Below are positions 1 to 10,491 of a stretch of DNA of 64,000 nucleotides, piece by piece. The notes below the pieces were generated by a model. It was given only the letters and a program-made list of their open reading frames with translations. It made no database searches and had not been told where the DNA came from. The stretch covers positions 59,533,936 through 59,597,935 of the forward strand of contig NC_048897.1 of the NCBI RefSeq assembly GCF_011077185.1. Direction: 5' to 3'. The DNA comes from Oxyura jamaicensis (Eukaryota > Chordata > Aves > Anseriformes > Anatidae). Position numbers and translations under genes: made by a program. The first letter of the stretch is position 1. Each line of letters begins with the position of its first letter.

Positions 1-354
1 GGGCCCGGCTGCCCCGCCGCAGCGCCCCGGGCCCCGGCGGCGCCCTCCCGGGCTCCCGGAGAGCCGCGGGGCGGAGGGGGGGCGCCGTGGCACCCCGCGC
101 CTCCTAGGGCCGCCGGACTGCGGCTGCTGGCGGCTCCCCGCGCTGCCCACGGCTGTGCTGCGCCTGGCCCCTTCGCTCCTGTCATGCCTCTCGCTTCGCT
201 CCCTCCGATGGCTCCGGCCTCCTCCCCCAGAACTTTAATTCATTCCGCGATGGGAGTGCGAGAGGCCCTTCGCTCTGCAACCTCGCATCCTCTGCTAAAC
301 GCATTATTTTCTCTCTCCTCCTTACAGTTCCGCTCCGCTTCGGTACTGCTGTGA
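1..354 (+). other. Open frame entering from the left edge, uncertain coding status
   Basis: Frame 1 is open from the first base to a TGA at 352-354 (117 codons). It is very rich in Pro, Ala, Gly and Arg in its first 60 codons, then Ser/Leu-rich. A second frame is open to about 238. GC-rich DNA has few stop codons, so overlapping open frames here are expected by chance. No domain or known N-terminus was recognised. It could be part of a first exon continuing from outside the window, or plain 5'UTR/promoter. A pyrimidine tract followed by TTACAG at 322-327 would also serve as an acceptor inside this frame, which weighs against uninterrupted coding. Confidence 0.15.
68..84 (+). promoter_or_regulatory. 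GC box / Sp1-like site with G-run
   Basis: GGGGCGG at 68-74 contains the Sp1/KLF core GGGCGG and runs into a further G-run (about 76-82). Such sites are typical of TATA-less CpG-island promoters. The two adjacent G-runs could contribute to a G-quadruplex but do not form a full four-run motif alone. Confidence 0.45.
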
Positions 355-517
355 GACTTAGCTGGGCTGCCTCGAAGCTCGCTTCGTTCCCTGCTGTATT
401 GCAGGGTGCAAACTGGTGGCATGTCTACTACACGTAGCGTGAGGGGAGCGAGACGGACCGCTGCCTCCCCCTCCTCCTTACTGGTTCTCTGCTGAACTTA
501 TGTAACGCTTCGCTTCA
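171..517. repeat. Recurring GCTTCG(C)T motif in CpG-island shore
   Basis: Near-identical CTTCG-centred words recur at about 171, 192, 268, 337, 380 and 507, mostly in the form CGCTTCGCT or a one-base variant. Spacing is irregular, so this is not a simple tandem array. The motif is rare elsewhere in the window. It may be a decayed minisatellite or a cluster of binding sites. Confidence 0.35.
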
Positions 518-1090
518 TTTTTTCCTTCTTAACGTTTACACGCTGCTGAAAGCGGGAAGAGGAACAAAGTGGAGCCTGTCTGTTTCCTTGATTAGGTCAT
601 CAGTGCCTGACCTGTAGAAAATAATAACTGATGTCCAAAGTTAGTTGCCCCGCCTGTCGCGTTGATTTTGTTCTCAAGTGGGCACTGCCAGTGCTTGTTC
701 ACTTGCCAGTGGTTTTTAATACGTGGCCAACAATTGCTAGTGGTCACTTCCAGCTGAACTTCTTTTGCACAGTGGGGAAAAAATCCCTTCAGACGTGTTC
801 TTGCATCTTTGATCATATTTTTAGTCGACAGTATCTGTGTATGTCTGCTGTTCTTAAAGGCCTTGAAATATCTCGTGGTAATAGAGGCCGGAGCTTTGCA
901 TGATGATAGCAAAACCAAATATTTTGTTCTCAGTGGGCATTAGAAAGTTTCTTTAGTCACGACCTTATATCTGCTAAACACTGCAATCACCTTGGGAGAT
1001 ATCACTTCAGGAAGCATATCCATTAATCTTTTACACTTGGTTTGATTTCCCCCTTAAAAGTGTATGGATCACACTTAAAAGGCTTCAGTC

Positions 1091-1108
1091 TATTTATTTA
1101 TTTATTTA
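1091..1108 (+). repeat. (TTTA)n tract with four overlapping ATTTA pentamers
   Basis: Four overlapping ATTTA units form a simple tetranucleotide repeat. In a 3'UTR this would read as an AU-rich instability element, but nothing here indicates a 3'UTR, so simple-sequence repeat is the preferred reading. Confidence 0.6.
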
Positions 1109-1554
1109 ATGGGACAAAAATTACTAAAGAAAGAGGAGCAGCAATGCTCTTTTCTTTATACCCCATACAATGGGGTGATGTATATTTCTCTTTCCATGGT
1201 GTGACTTGAAAGATCAGTGGGCTTGTTTGGCAGAGGTTGTGTGTAATGACTAACGTTTTAAAAGTTATGTAAATAGGGGTGTTTGTGTATATATACGCTA
1301 TGTCAACTGAAGTGATACAGCGACATATTTTTAAAACATTTCAGTTAATATAGTAAATCAAGGAGACAGGGCTTTGAAACATTTCTGCATGATGAACCTG
1401 CGAGAGAAGTACTGCTGTATGATGTATTCGGTAGTGCACATATAGCTTATTCGTCAAGTAGCAGCAAAGCACAAAGGTGCATGTTTTTGCCCTAGTAAGC
1501 TAATTTCTATTAGTCTGTTTTCACTGTTTTTCTGTGTATTTTTTTATATATGCC

Positions 1555-1583
1555 TTTTTTTTTTTTTTTTTTTTTCCCCTTAG
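1555..1583 (+). repeat. T21 tract ending in an acceptor-like CCCCTTAG
   Basis: A 21-T homopolymer is followed directly by CCCCTTAG, forming a strong polypyrimidine/AG context on the + strand. No convincing GTRAGT donor follows within about 200 nt, so it is listed as a repeat rather than an exon boundary. Confidence 0.6.
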
Positions 1584-3692
1584 ATAGAACAGCAAGGATG
1601 GGAACTTTAGGGGACTTCTTACCAAAACATAGAAACTGAATTTCCTTTTGTTTTATATAAGCTATTCAAAAATTTCTGGACGCACAATTCTGTAGCAGTA
1701 TTTGTTGATGTATCATTGCAAGCTGTGATACCATATTTTAAAAACAACAGAATACGGTAAAATCTTGCCACTAGTAAGCCTGTGTACTATGTTGGTGTGA
1801 TGTCTATGTGAAATACGTGTATATCTATTTAGATGTAGTTCTGTGCAGAGGGGAGAGATCTGATAGACGGATTTGCTGGAAAGCGGCCGATTTCTACAGT
1901 GATAAAACTGGATAATTACACGTTCCCAAAGCCTATTCAGCACAGAAGTAGGTGTTCTTTTAAAACATTATTCTGTGGCAACAACAAATATTTGTGACAT
2001 CATTGTAAGAGATTTCCTGCCAATTTTTAGTTTACTGTCTTTCAGAAAGTCTGGAGTTCTTTGGCACTGGTGAAGCTGCTGCACATACCCATCGTATATT
2101 CAAGTATTCAGTGAAGTTTTAAATAATTCTCTTTCAATTAGTACAACAGGAACCTGAAAAATGGATTTTCTCTTAAAGAAACAAGAATCAGTACATAGAC
2201 ATTTCTTTCCTCCTCTTGTATATTTAAAAATTCTCATATCGGTTTTATGTTTACTGTTTTGTCTCCTTAAATTAAGAAGAAAGAAAACAGTAGCAAGAGT
2301 TTGAAAATCATTGCTTGGAAATTATTTTAATCAAATATTTCTTGAGCTTTGTGAATTGGTAAGAGTAATATAAAATTAGATGCATTGGTAAACTAGGTTC
2401 ATCGGAGTCATTCATTTGTAGTGGAGAATAAATATCAATCATTTTTTTTTTTTTTTTGAAGTCGGGCGAAACATTCCATCAAGTTAATGTGTTTAAGGGT
2501 ATCATATCAGGCACAGACAGGTACTAGAAGTGATAAAAAACAGATAACCTGCAACAAAATGATTTACAGATGGGTCATTATCTTCTGTACAGAGGTTACA
2601 CAGATCATATTCTTTATAAAAAGAGAATGTAATTCTGTAGAGCTAGGAGAATTATCTAAATAGGTCTGAATATTTAATGTTTTCTGAGCGACTGGTAGAA
2701 TTTGTCAAAGCAAAAATTTTCAGCCTTCTTGCAGACAGCATATTAATATGAAATACGGAGAAGTACTGCTTTTGTATTTTAAATATTCTTTATATGTTTA
2801 TTTTACCTGTTTGATCAAGTAAAGCTCAGGAAACATTTTGCTTCTTTCTATGTGAACCTCGTTGTATACATTTAAAATACACAGAAAAATGTTATGTCCA
2901 AATTAAAACAAAATAAAAAGGCTGGAAAGTTGCATGTTAGGGATTTATTAGATTTCAGGGCCTATTTCATACAGCGAATGCCCAAGTTGCATCTTTTCTG
3001 TAGGTGGTAAGACAGGATGCCGTTTAAATATTGTCTTCTTTTTTCGTGAGCGAGACAGAAAGGTGTAGTCAATTGTTTCTCCAGTCTCTGGTAGACTGAC
3101 ATAAGGCAACAGGAAACTCTAAAACCTCAGAGGTGCGTGCAGTATTGATTTGATTCCTAACTGTAAATCCTTCATATCATTGCTCAAAATATCTAACTTT
3201 ACACCAATATTATCCATTCTTTTTATAGTGACACCATGCTTAGTAAAAAACTTCTAAGCACTGAGGTCAGGTGTTGAGATTGGATTCTAGTTTATTTTTT
3301 ATGAATCAGATAAAGATTTCTGTGCATGAGACCGTATGTGAAGATGAGAGAACAAGAACATTTCCATATCAAAGGCAATATATCTGAGGCTGCATAGTAA
3401 TTAAAATGCAGTGGTTTGGACTCTGTGCACTAGCACTTACGCAGAGCGTTGTTGGGACCTTGTGCAGCATGCAGGCGGTTGTCTCTTGCATACTTCTAGA
3501 AATATACTTATAATTTTGTACAAACATTTATGCCAGTCCACACTTTTCTGTGGATAATTTGTATTTCATCCAAACCATTCAAAGTAGAAGTTATTTTTTG
3601 AGCAACCCCCTCATTATGGCTTTTGTGCATCAACTATTTTTATTCTGGTTGTTTGTATTTCTTCTTACCAGAATGATGGCTTGTTTATAGTC

Positions 3693-3721
3693 TTTTTTTT
3701 TTTTTTGTGTGTGTGTGTGTG
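3693..3721 (+). repeat. T14 tract followed by (GT)7 microsatellite
   Basis: Fourteen T residues run straight into seven GT units (3707-3720). This is a compound simple repeat and likely length-polymorphic. Confidence 0.85.
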
Positions 3722-4869
3722 CGCTTCTCTAAGACCCCTTCCATATACCACTGAAATTTTACTACTTGCTTGAAATATCTTTTATTGGAAACAAAAATGA
3801 TGATATCTTTCAGATTTATTGAAGATAGCATGATTTCCTACATACCATACTGTATGGCAAATTAAATGCATGTGCTGGAACATAATCTTTTTAATGATAC
3901 GGTGTGTATTTACTAATTCCAACTAACTGTTACACAACATAATGAGAATTAATGCATTCCTCCAAAGACCTGCTGATGAAGCGCGGGGGGGAATCAGCCA
4001 AAAATATTGCTCCCTATCTGGATACTCTGTTTTGGAATAAATGTGACTTTAATTCCAGAGTAGATCGCCCTGGTGAGGAGCTGTTCCGGAAGGGCTGCTG
4101 TTGAATTGTTTACTTCATAAACTGTATTGGTCAGTGTCCCAGTGCGGAGGAGGCAGTAAGTGCTGAAAATTTCCTCATTACTCATAGATACTAGTTCTAC
4201 AGAGCATCTATCTGTTAATGCTCCAGAACTATTGAGGTGAAGCTTTGGGGAAGTCTTCATATTTAAACAGATGTTTGTATTGTGAAAGTATTGCATTAAG
4301 GTAATCTCGCAATCACACTTCATTTTGCCTAGTTTTAGCTTACATTTGGTGTATGAATACGTGAGCGCTTTGAGCTATAATACCACACTTTCAGATGATG
4401 TTCTGCATGCTTTTTACATCTGTCTTCTTGTTGTGGATGGGCTTGTTAAACCGAGATCCTGACCATTTGTGGTTAGTAAAAACCCATGGTATTTTTGCAC
4501 AAGTAGGGGGGTTAACCTCAATGTCATGGCCTAATTCCAGCTAAGATAGGATGTATTTGCCCATCTACATTCTTCTTATAGTTCTAACCGTCTCAGTTAA
4601 TCCTCATTTCCTCTCCTAAATGCAGTAGAGTAGCGTGCTAAGGACTTTGCTGTGTTTTGCCTCAGAACTACCAAATCCAACTACTGAAGTAATAGGTGGT
4701 AGTAGATGATCATGTTTTGGGAGCTTTCTGGATGAGAAAGGTTTCATGTGCCTGACTGGCTTATTGTTACTAGAATGAACATTTTGAAGGATTTAATACA
4801 CACAGTGTTTGAATCTTGAGTTATTTAAGAGGAATATTTTAGACACACAGAGACATTCTCAGCAGGCAT

Positions 4870-4930
4870 AAGCCAGTGTAACTCCATTTACTTAAGTTGA
4901 AGGGTTCCGTTTTACTCCAGCTATGAGTGC
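4870..4930. repeat. Ancient amniote palindromic repeat remnant
   Basis: The segment reads CCAGTGTAACTCCATTTAC, then a degraded mirror of the same words and TTTTACTCCAG. This matches the pattern of old repeats common in bird and turtle genomes, in which 'GTGTAACTCCATTGACTTC' is followed by its near reverse complement. Identity was judged from memory of that pattern, so the family name is left open. Confidence 0.45.
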
Positions 4931-5440
4931 ACGCCTTAGGACATGCTCAAGTTCCTCTTGAATTCAATTGAAAGATCATTCTGCGACTGTGCTGGGGGGC
5001 AGGGGTTGCATCTGAAGACATTGCATTGAATTCAGTGTAGAAAGTAACTTGTTTTGGTTTCAGTTAGGGTGGAGTCAGGTTCACCTACATGATGTTGCTT
5101 ACGGCTTTCAGCTGACATTAACAGGAATTCATCTCATGTAAACTATGTACTAGCTCATCTGTCTCTCCATATCTACTTTTCCAAGCAGGACTTCTGCTAT
5201 AGTATGATGTGCAGTGCGTGGGCACTGTTGACTTCCTGTAACTGTGGAGGCTGTGGCAATGATTTTTTTTTTTTTTTTTCTTTCCATCACAGCTGGCTTG
5301 TTGAGGGCACACTGTCTTCCTTTCATTTTTTTTCTACTGCTGAGGGACTCCCATAGGTCACTACATTAAGAATGTACTTTACTCACCCTTTACTGCAAGT
5401 ATATGGTAGGTGTGCACGACATTTTTTAATGTACACAAGT

Positions 5441-5460
5441 AGGCATGTTTAGGCATGTTT
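5441..5460 (+). repeat. Short tandem duplication, 10-bp unit x2
   Basis: AGGCATGTTT is repeated exactly twice head to tail. This is a typical replication-slippage duplication. Confidence 0.8.
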
Positions 5461-5901
5461 CAACATATTTTAGTAGTATTTTTGTTATGGTATCTATATT
5501 CTCATAGCTTGCCCAAAGTGCTGGTGATGAATTCTAGGAAAAGTCTGTCATGCTTTTCTGATTCCATAGGCTTTAGTTCCATCTATACTGCCTGTTTATG
5601 CTGCGTCAAAATTATGGTACTTTCAGTATTTCTTTCTGAAAGTAACAGCGGACTCTCTTATTTCAAAACAAGTTAGATATGATCAGCTTTTCATTGTGAT
5701 TTCATGGGCTGTAAGGCAGTTTACTGGTGTTGGGATGGAATGAGGGCTACCTAGGCTGAGAGGAGTAGGTTCAGAGACGTGTAATGAGATGGAAAAATGT
5801 GAAACTGAAGACAGATCAGGAAATAAATGTATTGCCACCTAATGTTCTAGAAAAAGGAGTAAGGTAAAACTTTCTCCTTTCTGCTGAACAGTAGGACAAC
5901 A

Positions 5902-5919
5902 TTTTTTTTTTTTTTTTTT
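5902..5919 (+). repeat. T18 homopolymer
   Basis: Eighteen T residues between ACAACA and GTACC. No adjacent retroelement body was recognised, so it is not clearly a reversed poly-A tail. Confidence 0.8.
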
Positions 5920-7541
5920 GTACCTAGTGGTATTTTTTTAATGTATTTTGATTGCTCTTAGAGTACCCCAAGTTACAAAACTGTTAGCATACCTTCCTGA
6001 GAGGAAAGGAACATTCCCATGCTAGAGGATCTGCCTAGATTGGGAGTACTGAGTGGGCAATCCCTTAGATACCTCGAGGCAGAAGTCTGAGCTAATGCTG
6101 GCTATTCTGGTATCCAGGTGCAGAGCCCTTCTAATTCAAACTTCTGTATTGTTGCTGCAGGTAAATAAATCACAGACTCCCTGTATTCTTAAAGAATGGC
6201 TTACACAGTTTGGGTGTAGATTAGCTTGTGCTTTTTAATGCCCTTGGACATCACCATATACACAATGCTCTTGGGGGATGGCAAGTTTCAAGCAGCCCCT
6301 GTTAGGTGCAGCAGTCTGTATGGCTTTTCATCCCTTGCTGCCTCTGAATGCAAACTCCTACAGGCATGGGCAGGCCATCCCAGGCGCGTCTCTATACTCG
6401 CCCACAATGCTCACCCTCAACCTCTCACAGTGTCTACTGAGTGAGTATTCAAGCAGTTACATGGCCCTGTCTTTCCAGCTTTGCAGATCTTCCCTCAGCT
6501 TTTGGAGAAAGCCCGGAGAAGTCTTTTCTTTCCTTGTTTGTGTACAAAGCCTTTTCTCATGATTCCTCTTTTTTCTTTTTTTTTCCTTACTCTGTGAAAA
6601 CTCTCCATATTAATCTTCATCATTGCCTCTAAACAATAATGATTCAATCTGTGATGTTTATTTTAGGAATGTAATAAAAACTCTCATTAGTGATTTCAGT
6701 GGAAATAATGCCATATATTGTATGGGGTGAATGGGTGTGTCCACTAACAGCTGATATTAAAACACCATTGCATGACAGGCTGATGGGAATGGGATCAAAT
6801 TACAGACCCTAGGTCAAGATGATGCCCTAAAAATGAAAGGCTTTGAATCTTTTGAGCATTATACATATTTTTTTTTTTTCCTCAGGGAAAGAGGAAAAAA
6901 AAGGAGGGAGAAGGTAGATGAAAGAAAAATTGAAAAGTAAAAAAGAAAATTGAAGAGGAATTCCTGAAGATTAGGTTTAATTCCTGAATTTCTAATTTAT
7001 GGAGTCCTGCCTTGGACAGGCTGAATTCAGGTGCAAATATTAAGGCATAAACTGTTTCTGATTCTACTTCTGATGTATTTCATTTTATGAAAGCAACACG
7101 TAAATGACTAGGATAACAAGCATCAAGAGAAAAATCCAACCCCAAACTGTGTGTGATTAGTGTGTTCCTTTTGTGGGAGACTTTCCATTCCATTATTTCA
7201 GTATGGGATGATTAGATAAAGGTGAATACTTGCTTCCCGTCAGACTGTTTAAGCATGGCTCCCACATGATACTTCCTGTCTTTCTTATATTTTCTCTTTA
7301 GTATCGATAGCAACTAGATGCAAATCAGCATGGCATCTGCTAGTTTGTTTTCAACTGACCGGGCTAAACAGCAGATATGGAATTTATCACCAGGAGGCTG
7401 TGACCTCATCACAGACAAGTGGCATTCCCACAAGTAGGTAATGAAGCACCCCTATTGAGTGTAGCTAAAGTCCAAATCCTCAGTAGAGTTATTACATATT
7501 CACTTTAAAAAGCTTTCCCTAACTTTAAAGCTGTCCCTTGA

Positions 7542-7572
7542 TTTTTTTTTTTATTTTTTTATATTTTTTTTT
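7542..7572 (+). repeat. T-rich tract with interspersed A
   Basis: Runs of 7-11 T are interrupted by single A residues. This is low-complexity sequence and it generates Lys-rich artefact translations on the minus strand. Confidence 0.8.
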
Positions 7573-9528
7573 AATGCACTCAGTGTTGCGGCTGGAACAG
7601 CAGCTGTTGCTGGTCTCTGCTGATGCCACACTGTGCTGAATTGGGCCTTCTTGAGAGCGTGTGGGAGAAAAAGAAGGGATGAAAAAACAAAGGGAGAGGA
7701 AGAGGAGGGGAAGGGATGTGAAAGGACAAAGATGGGAGGGAAGAGTGAACATGTTGAACTGAACAGTAATGCTCTTATTGCGGCTGAGCGTGCATAGAGA
7801 ATTTCTAAAATCAGTATTTGGTGATAGATTAATACATTTATGTTATTACAACTTCTCTGTATATCTGGTGTAATGCTGTCTTTCAAAGAAGATAGCATGC
7901 ATTGATCAAAGAAGTCCTCCTTAGTGCTTGCTAAAGACTAAGCCTGTATTCGTTTTCTGCAGCTCATAAAGTTTTTCACAACAAATACTTTGAAACACAC
8001 GTTACATGTCCTTGCTCTCTGAGAAAAGGTAGACTTCTGGGGAAGGTTCAAGTGGATCACTTTGGTCATTTTTGTATATTTTAGCTGGGATGTATACATA
8101 AATATTGTATGTATGAAAAGCCTGTGGATAATGAGCACTTTTGTGTTTTACCGATCCTTCTAATAACTGATTGATAGCAAATATTTTTGAAAGGCCTGAC
8201 AAATTCTAAATGATCAGTATAAATTAGTAATCTGGTACACTTACACACCGAGTTGTGGTCTGAATGTTGAATTTGAAATTTAATTGTATTTTATGTTTTT
8301 AGAATAGTTGTGAGTGGAAGAGTGGTAGCTTTTTGATCATGTTAGCGAGGAAGGTTTGAGAGTAGCTAAAAGCAAAACAGAAATGAAATAGGTGCTTTGG
8401 AACCCAAAGTGGGCAGTTTCTGTGGATAGGAAGGGAGGGAAAATACTTGAATGAGAGGAAAGAAGAGGGGAAAAATGGAAGAATGGGGATGGGGTAAGAA
8501 GCAAAGAGATAAGAAAACTAGGACATTTAGGAGCAGATCAGCATTAGTGGATACAGCCTTTCAAGGGGTATTTAAAGACTTCATTTTCTTCTTCACCTAT
8601 ACTCTTCCACTTTCCAAGAAGCTGAGAAGATACGAACAGCATTGTTTCTGACACTCAAAACCAAATGGGGTATTAGTTGAGCTTAGAGTGTGAGTAATGA
8701 CTGAACAGTTGTTGATAACTGGGAAGTGTAAGCTCCAGAACTGGGAATATATTGTTAAATTAAAGGGATTTTTTTTTGTTTTCTTAGTTTTCTGGAAGAT
8801 TATGCAGTTCCTTCATCTATAATACTGTTTTCAGCGAGGGGATTTTTTTTTGCACTTCCTGTGATAGACAATTTGTTTAGAAGATCTAGTCCATGGCCTG
8901 CAGTTTTCCAGCTGTGCATGTTAGGTCAGCTGGACCCAGGGCACCACGTTTAAATAACAGATGCAGACTAGCCAGCCAGTTGTGTTGGGGAGGTAACAAA
9001 TAGGGAACCAGTCTGTAAATACAAGAACTATGAAGCTTCATCATGAGAGGCACTGCGCTACTAAAACTTCCAGGGAAGGACCCATCCATGTCTCTCCTTA
9101 GAGTATCCAGGTTTAGTGGGATCACTTGTTACCGTGGCTCGATTGGAATTCTTGAGTGTGTAAAAATATACTGTGGTGCATGGCAGCTTTTTTTCTTGGT
9201 GAATGCTGTATACCAGGGTTCCCCGCAGTAATCTTCAGTCTAGGTAGAACTGCTAGATCATATCAGTTGACTGATGACTTTATTCATTTCCACGCCACAG
9301 TGTAATATAGATGTCCAAATGAGGCACAGCAGCCACTACATGAAATACTCTTCCACAGCTTGTTTCAAATCTTGTTTCAGACCTGAAGGTGAAAGTGATT
9401 CTATTTCCTTTAAGCTTCTCTGTGCAAATTCTCACTTGACTAATGTGTCAGTATCTCACTAAGCTGGTTGAAAATTTGTGTTCTAATAAAATGGCTTTAC
9501 TTGTGTTTAAAAATATTTGGTATATCAC

Positions 9529-9582
9529 TTTTTTTTTTTTTTTAATGAATATGGTTCTGAAATTAAAAAAAAAAAAAAAAAA
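9529..9582. repeat. Inverted T15 / A18 pair, potential 18-bp hairpin
   Basis: T15 followed by AAT at 9529-9546 is matched by ATT followed by A18 at 9562-9582, leaving a spacer of about 15 nt. The arms are perfectly complementary for about 18 bp. This could cruciform in DNA or fold in a transcript, and is a likely site of length variation. Confidence 0.75.
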
Positions 9583-10004
9583 GGCAGAACAAAACCAACC
9601 CTGTTTGCACATAGAGAAAAGGCTGTTTTAACATTAGTCATTACTTGTTTGATGTGAGAAATTAATTTATTTGCATTTTGCTCTTCTGCTGTTTTGCTTG
9701 TTTGAAAGCATGCTGTGTGTCAAAGCCAGTTTTCATTGGTCATGCTTGGGCCTCAGTCCCCTCGTAGTGAATTCCAGAGCTGTGGCAAAGGCAATCACTG
9801 GGAAAGAGACTCTTGTATGCCAGAAGGCACTGACAGCCATGGGCTGCCAGTTCTCCGGTGCTGGAGACATATGAATAACATCAGATATGTGACGAGCACT
9901 TTGCCATTATTACAATTTTTGTATTAAAATAAACGCCAGTGATGAATTGGATAGTTGTCATTTATTCCCAATAATTGAGGCAGCGATGATTCTTGCTATT
10001 AAAT

Positions 10005-10394
10005 TCAGCAGCACGTGTTCAGTATTGTTTTTTCTGAGCCAGACAAGCTGATGGGCTTTGGTCCTTTTTTTAGGCCTAAGGTAAAACCATTTGGATGTTT
10101 TATTGTTGTTGTTGACATCCCTTGTCGCCCAAACCAAAAGAAAATGCTGCAGTGGAGCACTGGAATGGCTGGTGAGCCCTCGTTCTCATACTCGTGGTTG
10201 CGGAAGAAGGGTAGTTGGAGCTCGTAATCTCTGAATGGTTTGAACCTTGGGAAAGAAGATTCAGAGTTATTGACTAAGACAGGTAGAAAATTCATTTGCT
10301 TGAGTTGTTTCAGGTCCAGCTGATAAAACTCAGAATTTAAGTCCACAAGATACCAAGTGCTCTGGTCCCAGTTCAACACACTATATAAGCACAT
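10005..10394 (-). other. 129-codon open frame, unrecognised, probably chance
   Basis: A minus-strand frame runs from an ATG at 10392-10394 to a stop near 10005. The predicted product is rich in aromatic residues and Leu, with no signal peptide, membrane span, zinc-binding cluster or known motif that I can see. In 64 kb of random sequence several open frames of this length are expected. It sits beside an old repeat remnant (10411-10491). Nothing supports expression; kept only because it is among the longest frames not explained by a mobile element. Confidence 0.1.
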
Positions 10395-10410
10395 GCTGAG
10401 CTTTAAAGCC

Positions 10411-10491
10411 CGTGAATAATCTCAGTGGGAATGAGACTATGTATGTGCTTAAAATTCAGCATGTAGTTAAGTACATTTCTGGATTGGAGCC
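10411..10491. repeat. Ancient amniote palindromic repeat remnant (GTGCTTAA type)
   Basis: The order of words CTCAGTGGGAATGAGACTA, ATGTGCTTAAAATTCAGCATG, TTAAGTAC and CTGGATTGGAGCC follows a repeat common in archosaur and turtle genomes that pairs 'CAATGGGACTAC' with 'GTGCTTAAAGTTAAGCATG' and ends in 'GGATCGGGGCC'. The match is clear in word order but diverged, so the copy is old. The formal family name is not assigned. Confidence 0.55.

Larger units (their letters stand above)
1..560. promoter_or_regulatory. CpG island, probable promoter / first-exon region
   Basis: CpG dinucleotides are dense here, most of all in bases 1-180, and thin out to background by about 560-660. The rest of the window is CpG-depleted. 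The first 180 bases are very GC-rich and hold GC-box motifs. CpG islands of this kind mark vertebrate promoters, and this one is cut by the window edge. No TATA box or start codon can be tied to a known gene. Transcription direction is not shown by the island itself; rightward transcription is inferred from the strand skew of the rest of the window. It could also be a bidirectional or intragenic island. Confidence 0.75.
561..4864. other. Non-coding AT-rich stretch (putative intron start)
   Basis: No protein similarity was recognised. The stretch holds T tracts at 1555-1575, 2442-2457 and 3693-3706, an ATTTA-repeat at 1091-1108 and a (GT)7 tract at 3707-3720. The T21 tract at 1555 is followed by CCCCTTAG, which resembles a 3' splice site (exon would begin at 1584), but no good donor follows closely. 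An open frame of 108 codons (592-918, minus) shows no domain and is taken as chance. Confidence 0.6.
4931..10004. other. Non-coding stretch with homopolymers
   Basis: No recognisable gene. It contains T tracts at 5263-5279, 5902-5919, 6868-6879 and 7542-7572, a 10-bp tandem pair at 5441-5460 and an inverted T/A pair near 9529-9582. At 6160/6161 CAG joins GTAAAT after a moderately pyrimidine-rich run, and at 6885/6886 T12-CCTCAG gives an acceptor followed by a purine-only 28-nt stretch to a GTAGAT. The bounded open frames (up to 115 codons, at 7551-7898 minus) include translated homopolymer and are judged spurious. Confidence 0.6.

Noticed and set aside
1091..1108. AU-rich mRNA instability element
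   Set aside because: There is no sign of a 3'UTR here; a plain (TTTA)n repeat explains it.
6868..6915. 28-nt purine microexon after T12-CCTCAG
   Set aside because: The putative donor GTAGAT is weak and the purine run looks like low-complexity DNA.
10005..10394. 129-codon minus-strand open frame as a possible gene
   Set aside because: Length expected by chance several times in 64 kb; no domain, no Kozak-like or splice context that stands out, and it abuts an old repeat.
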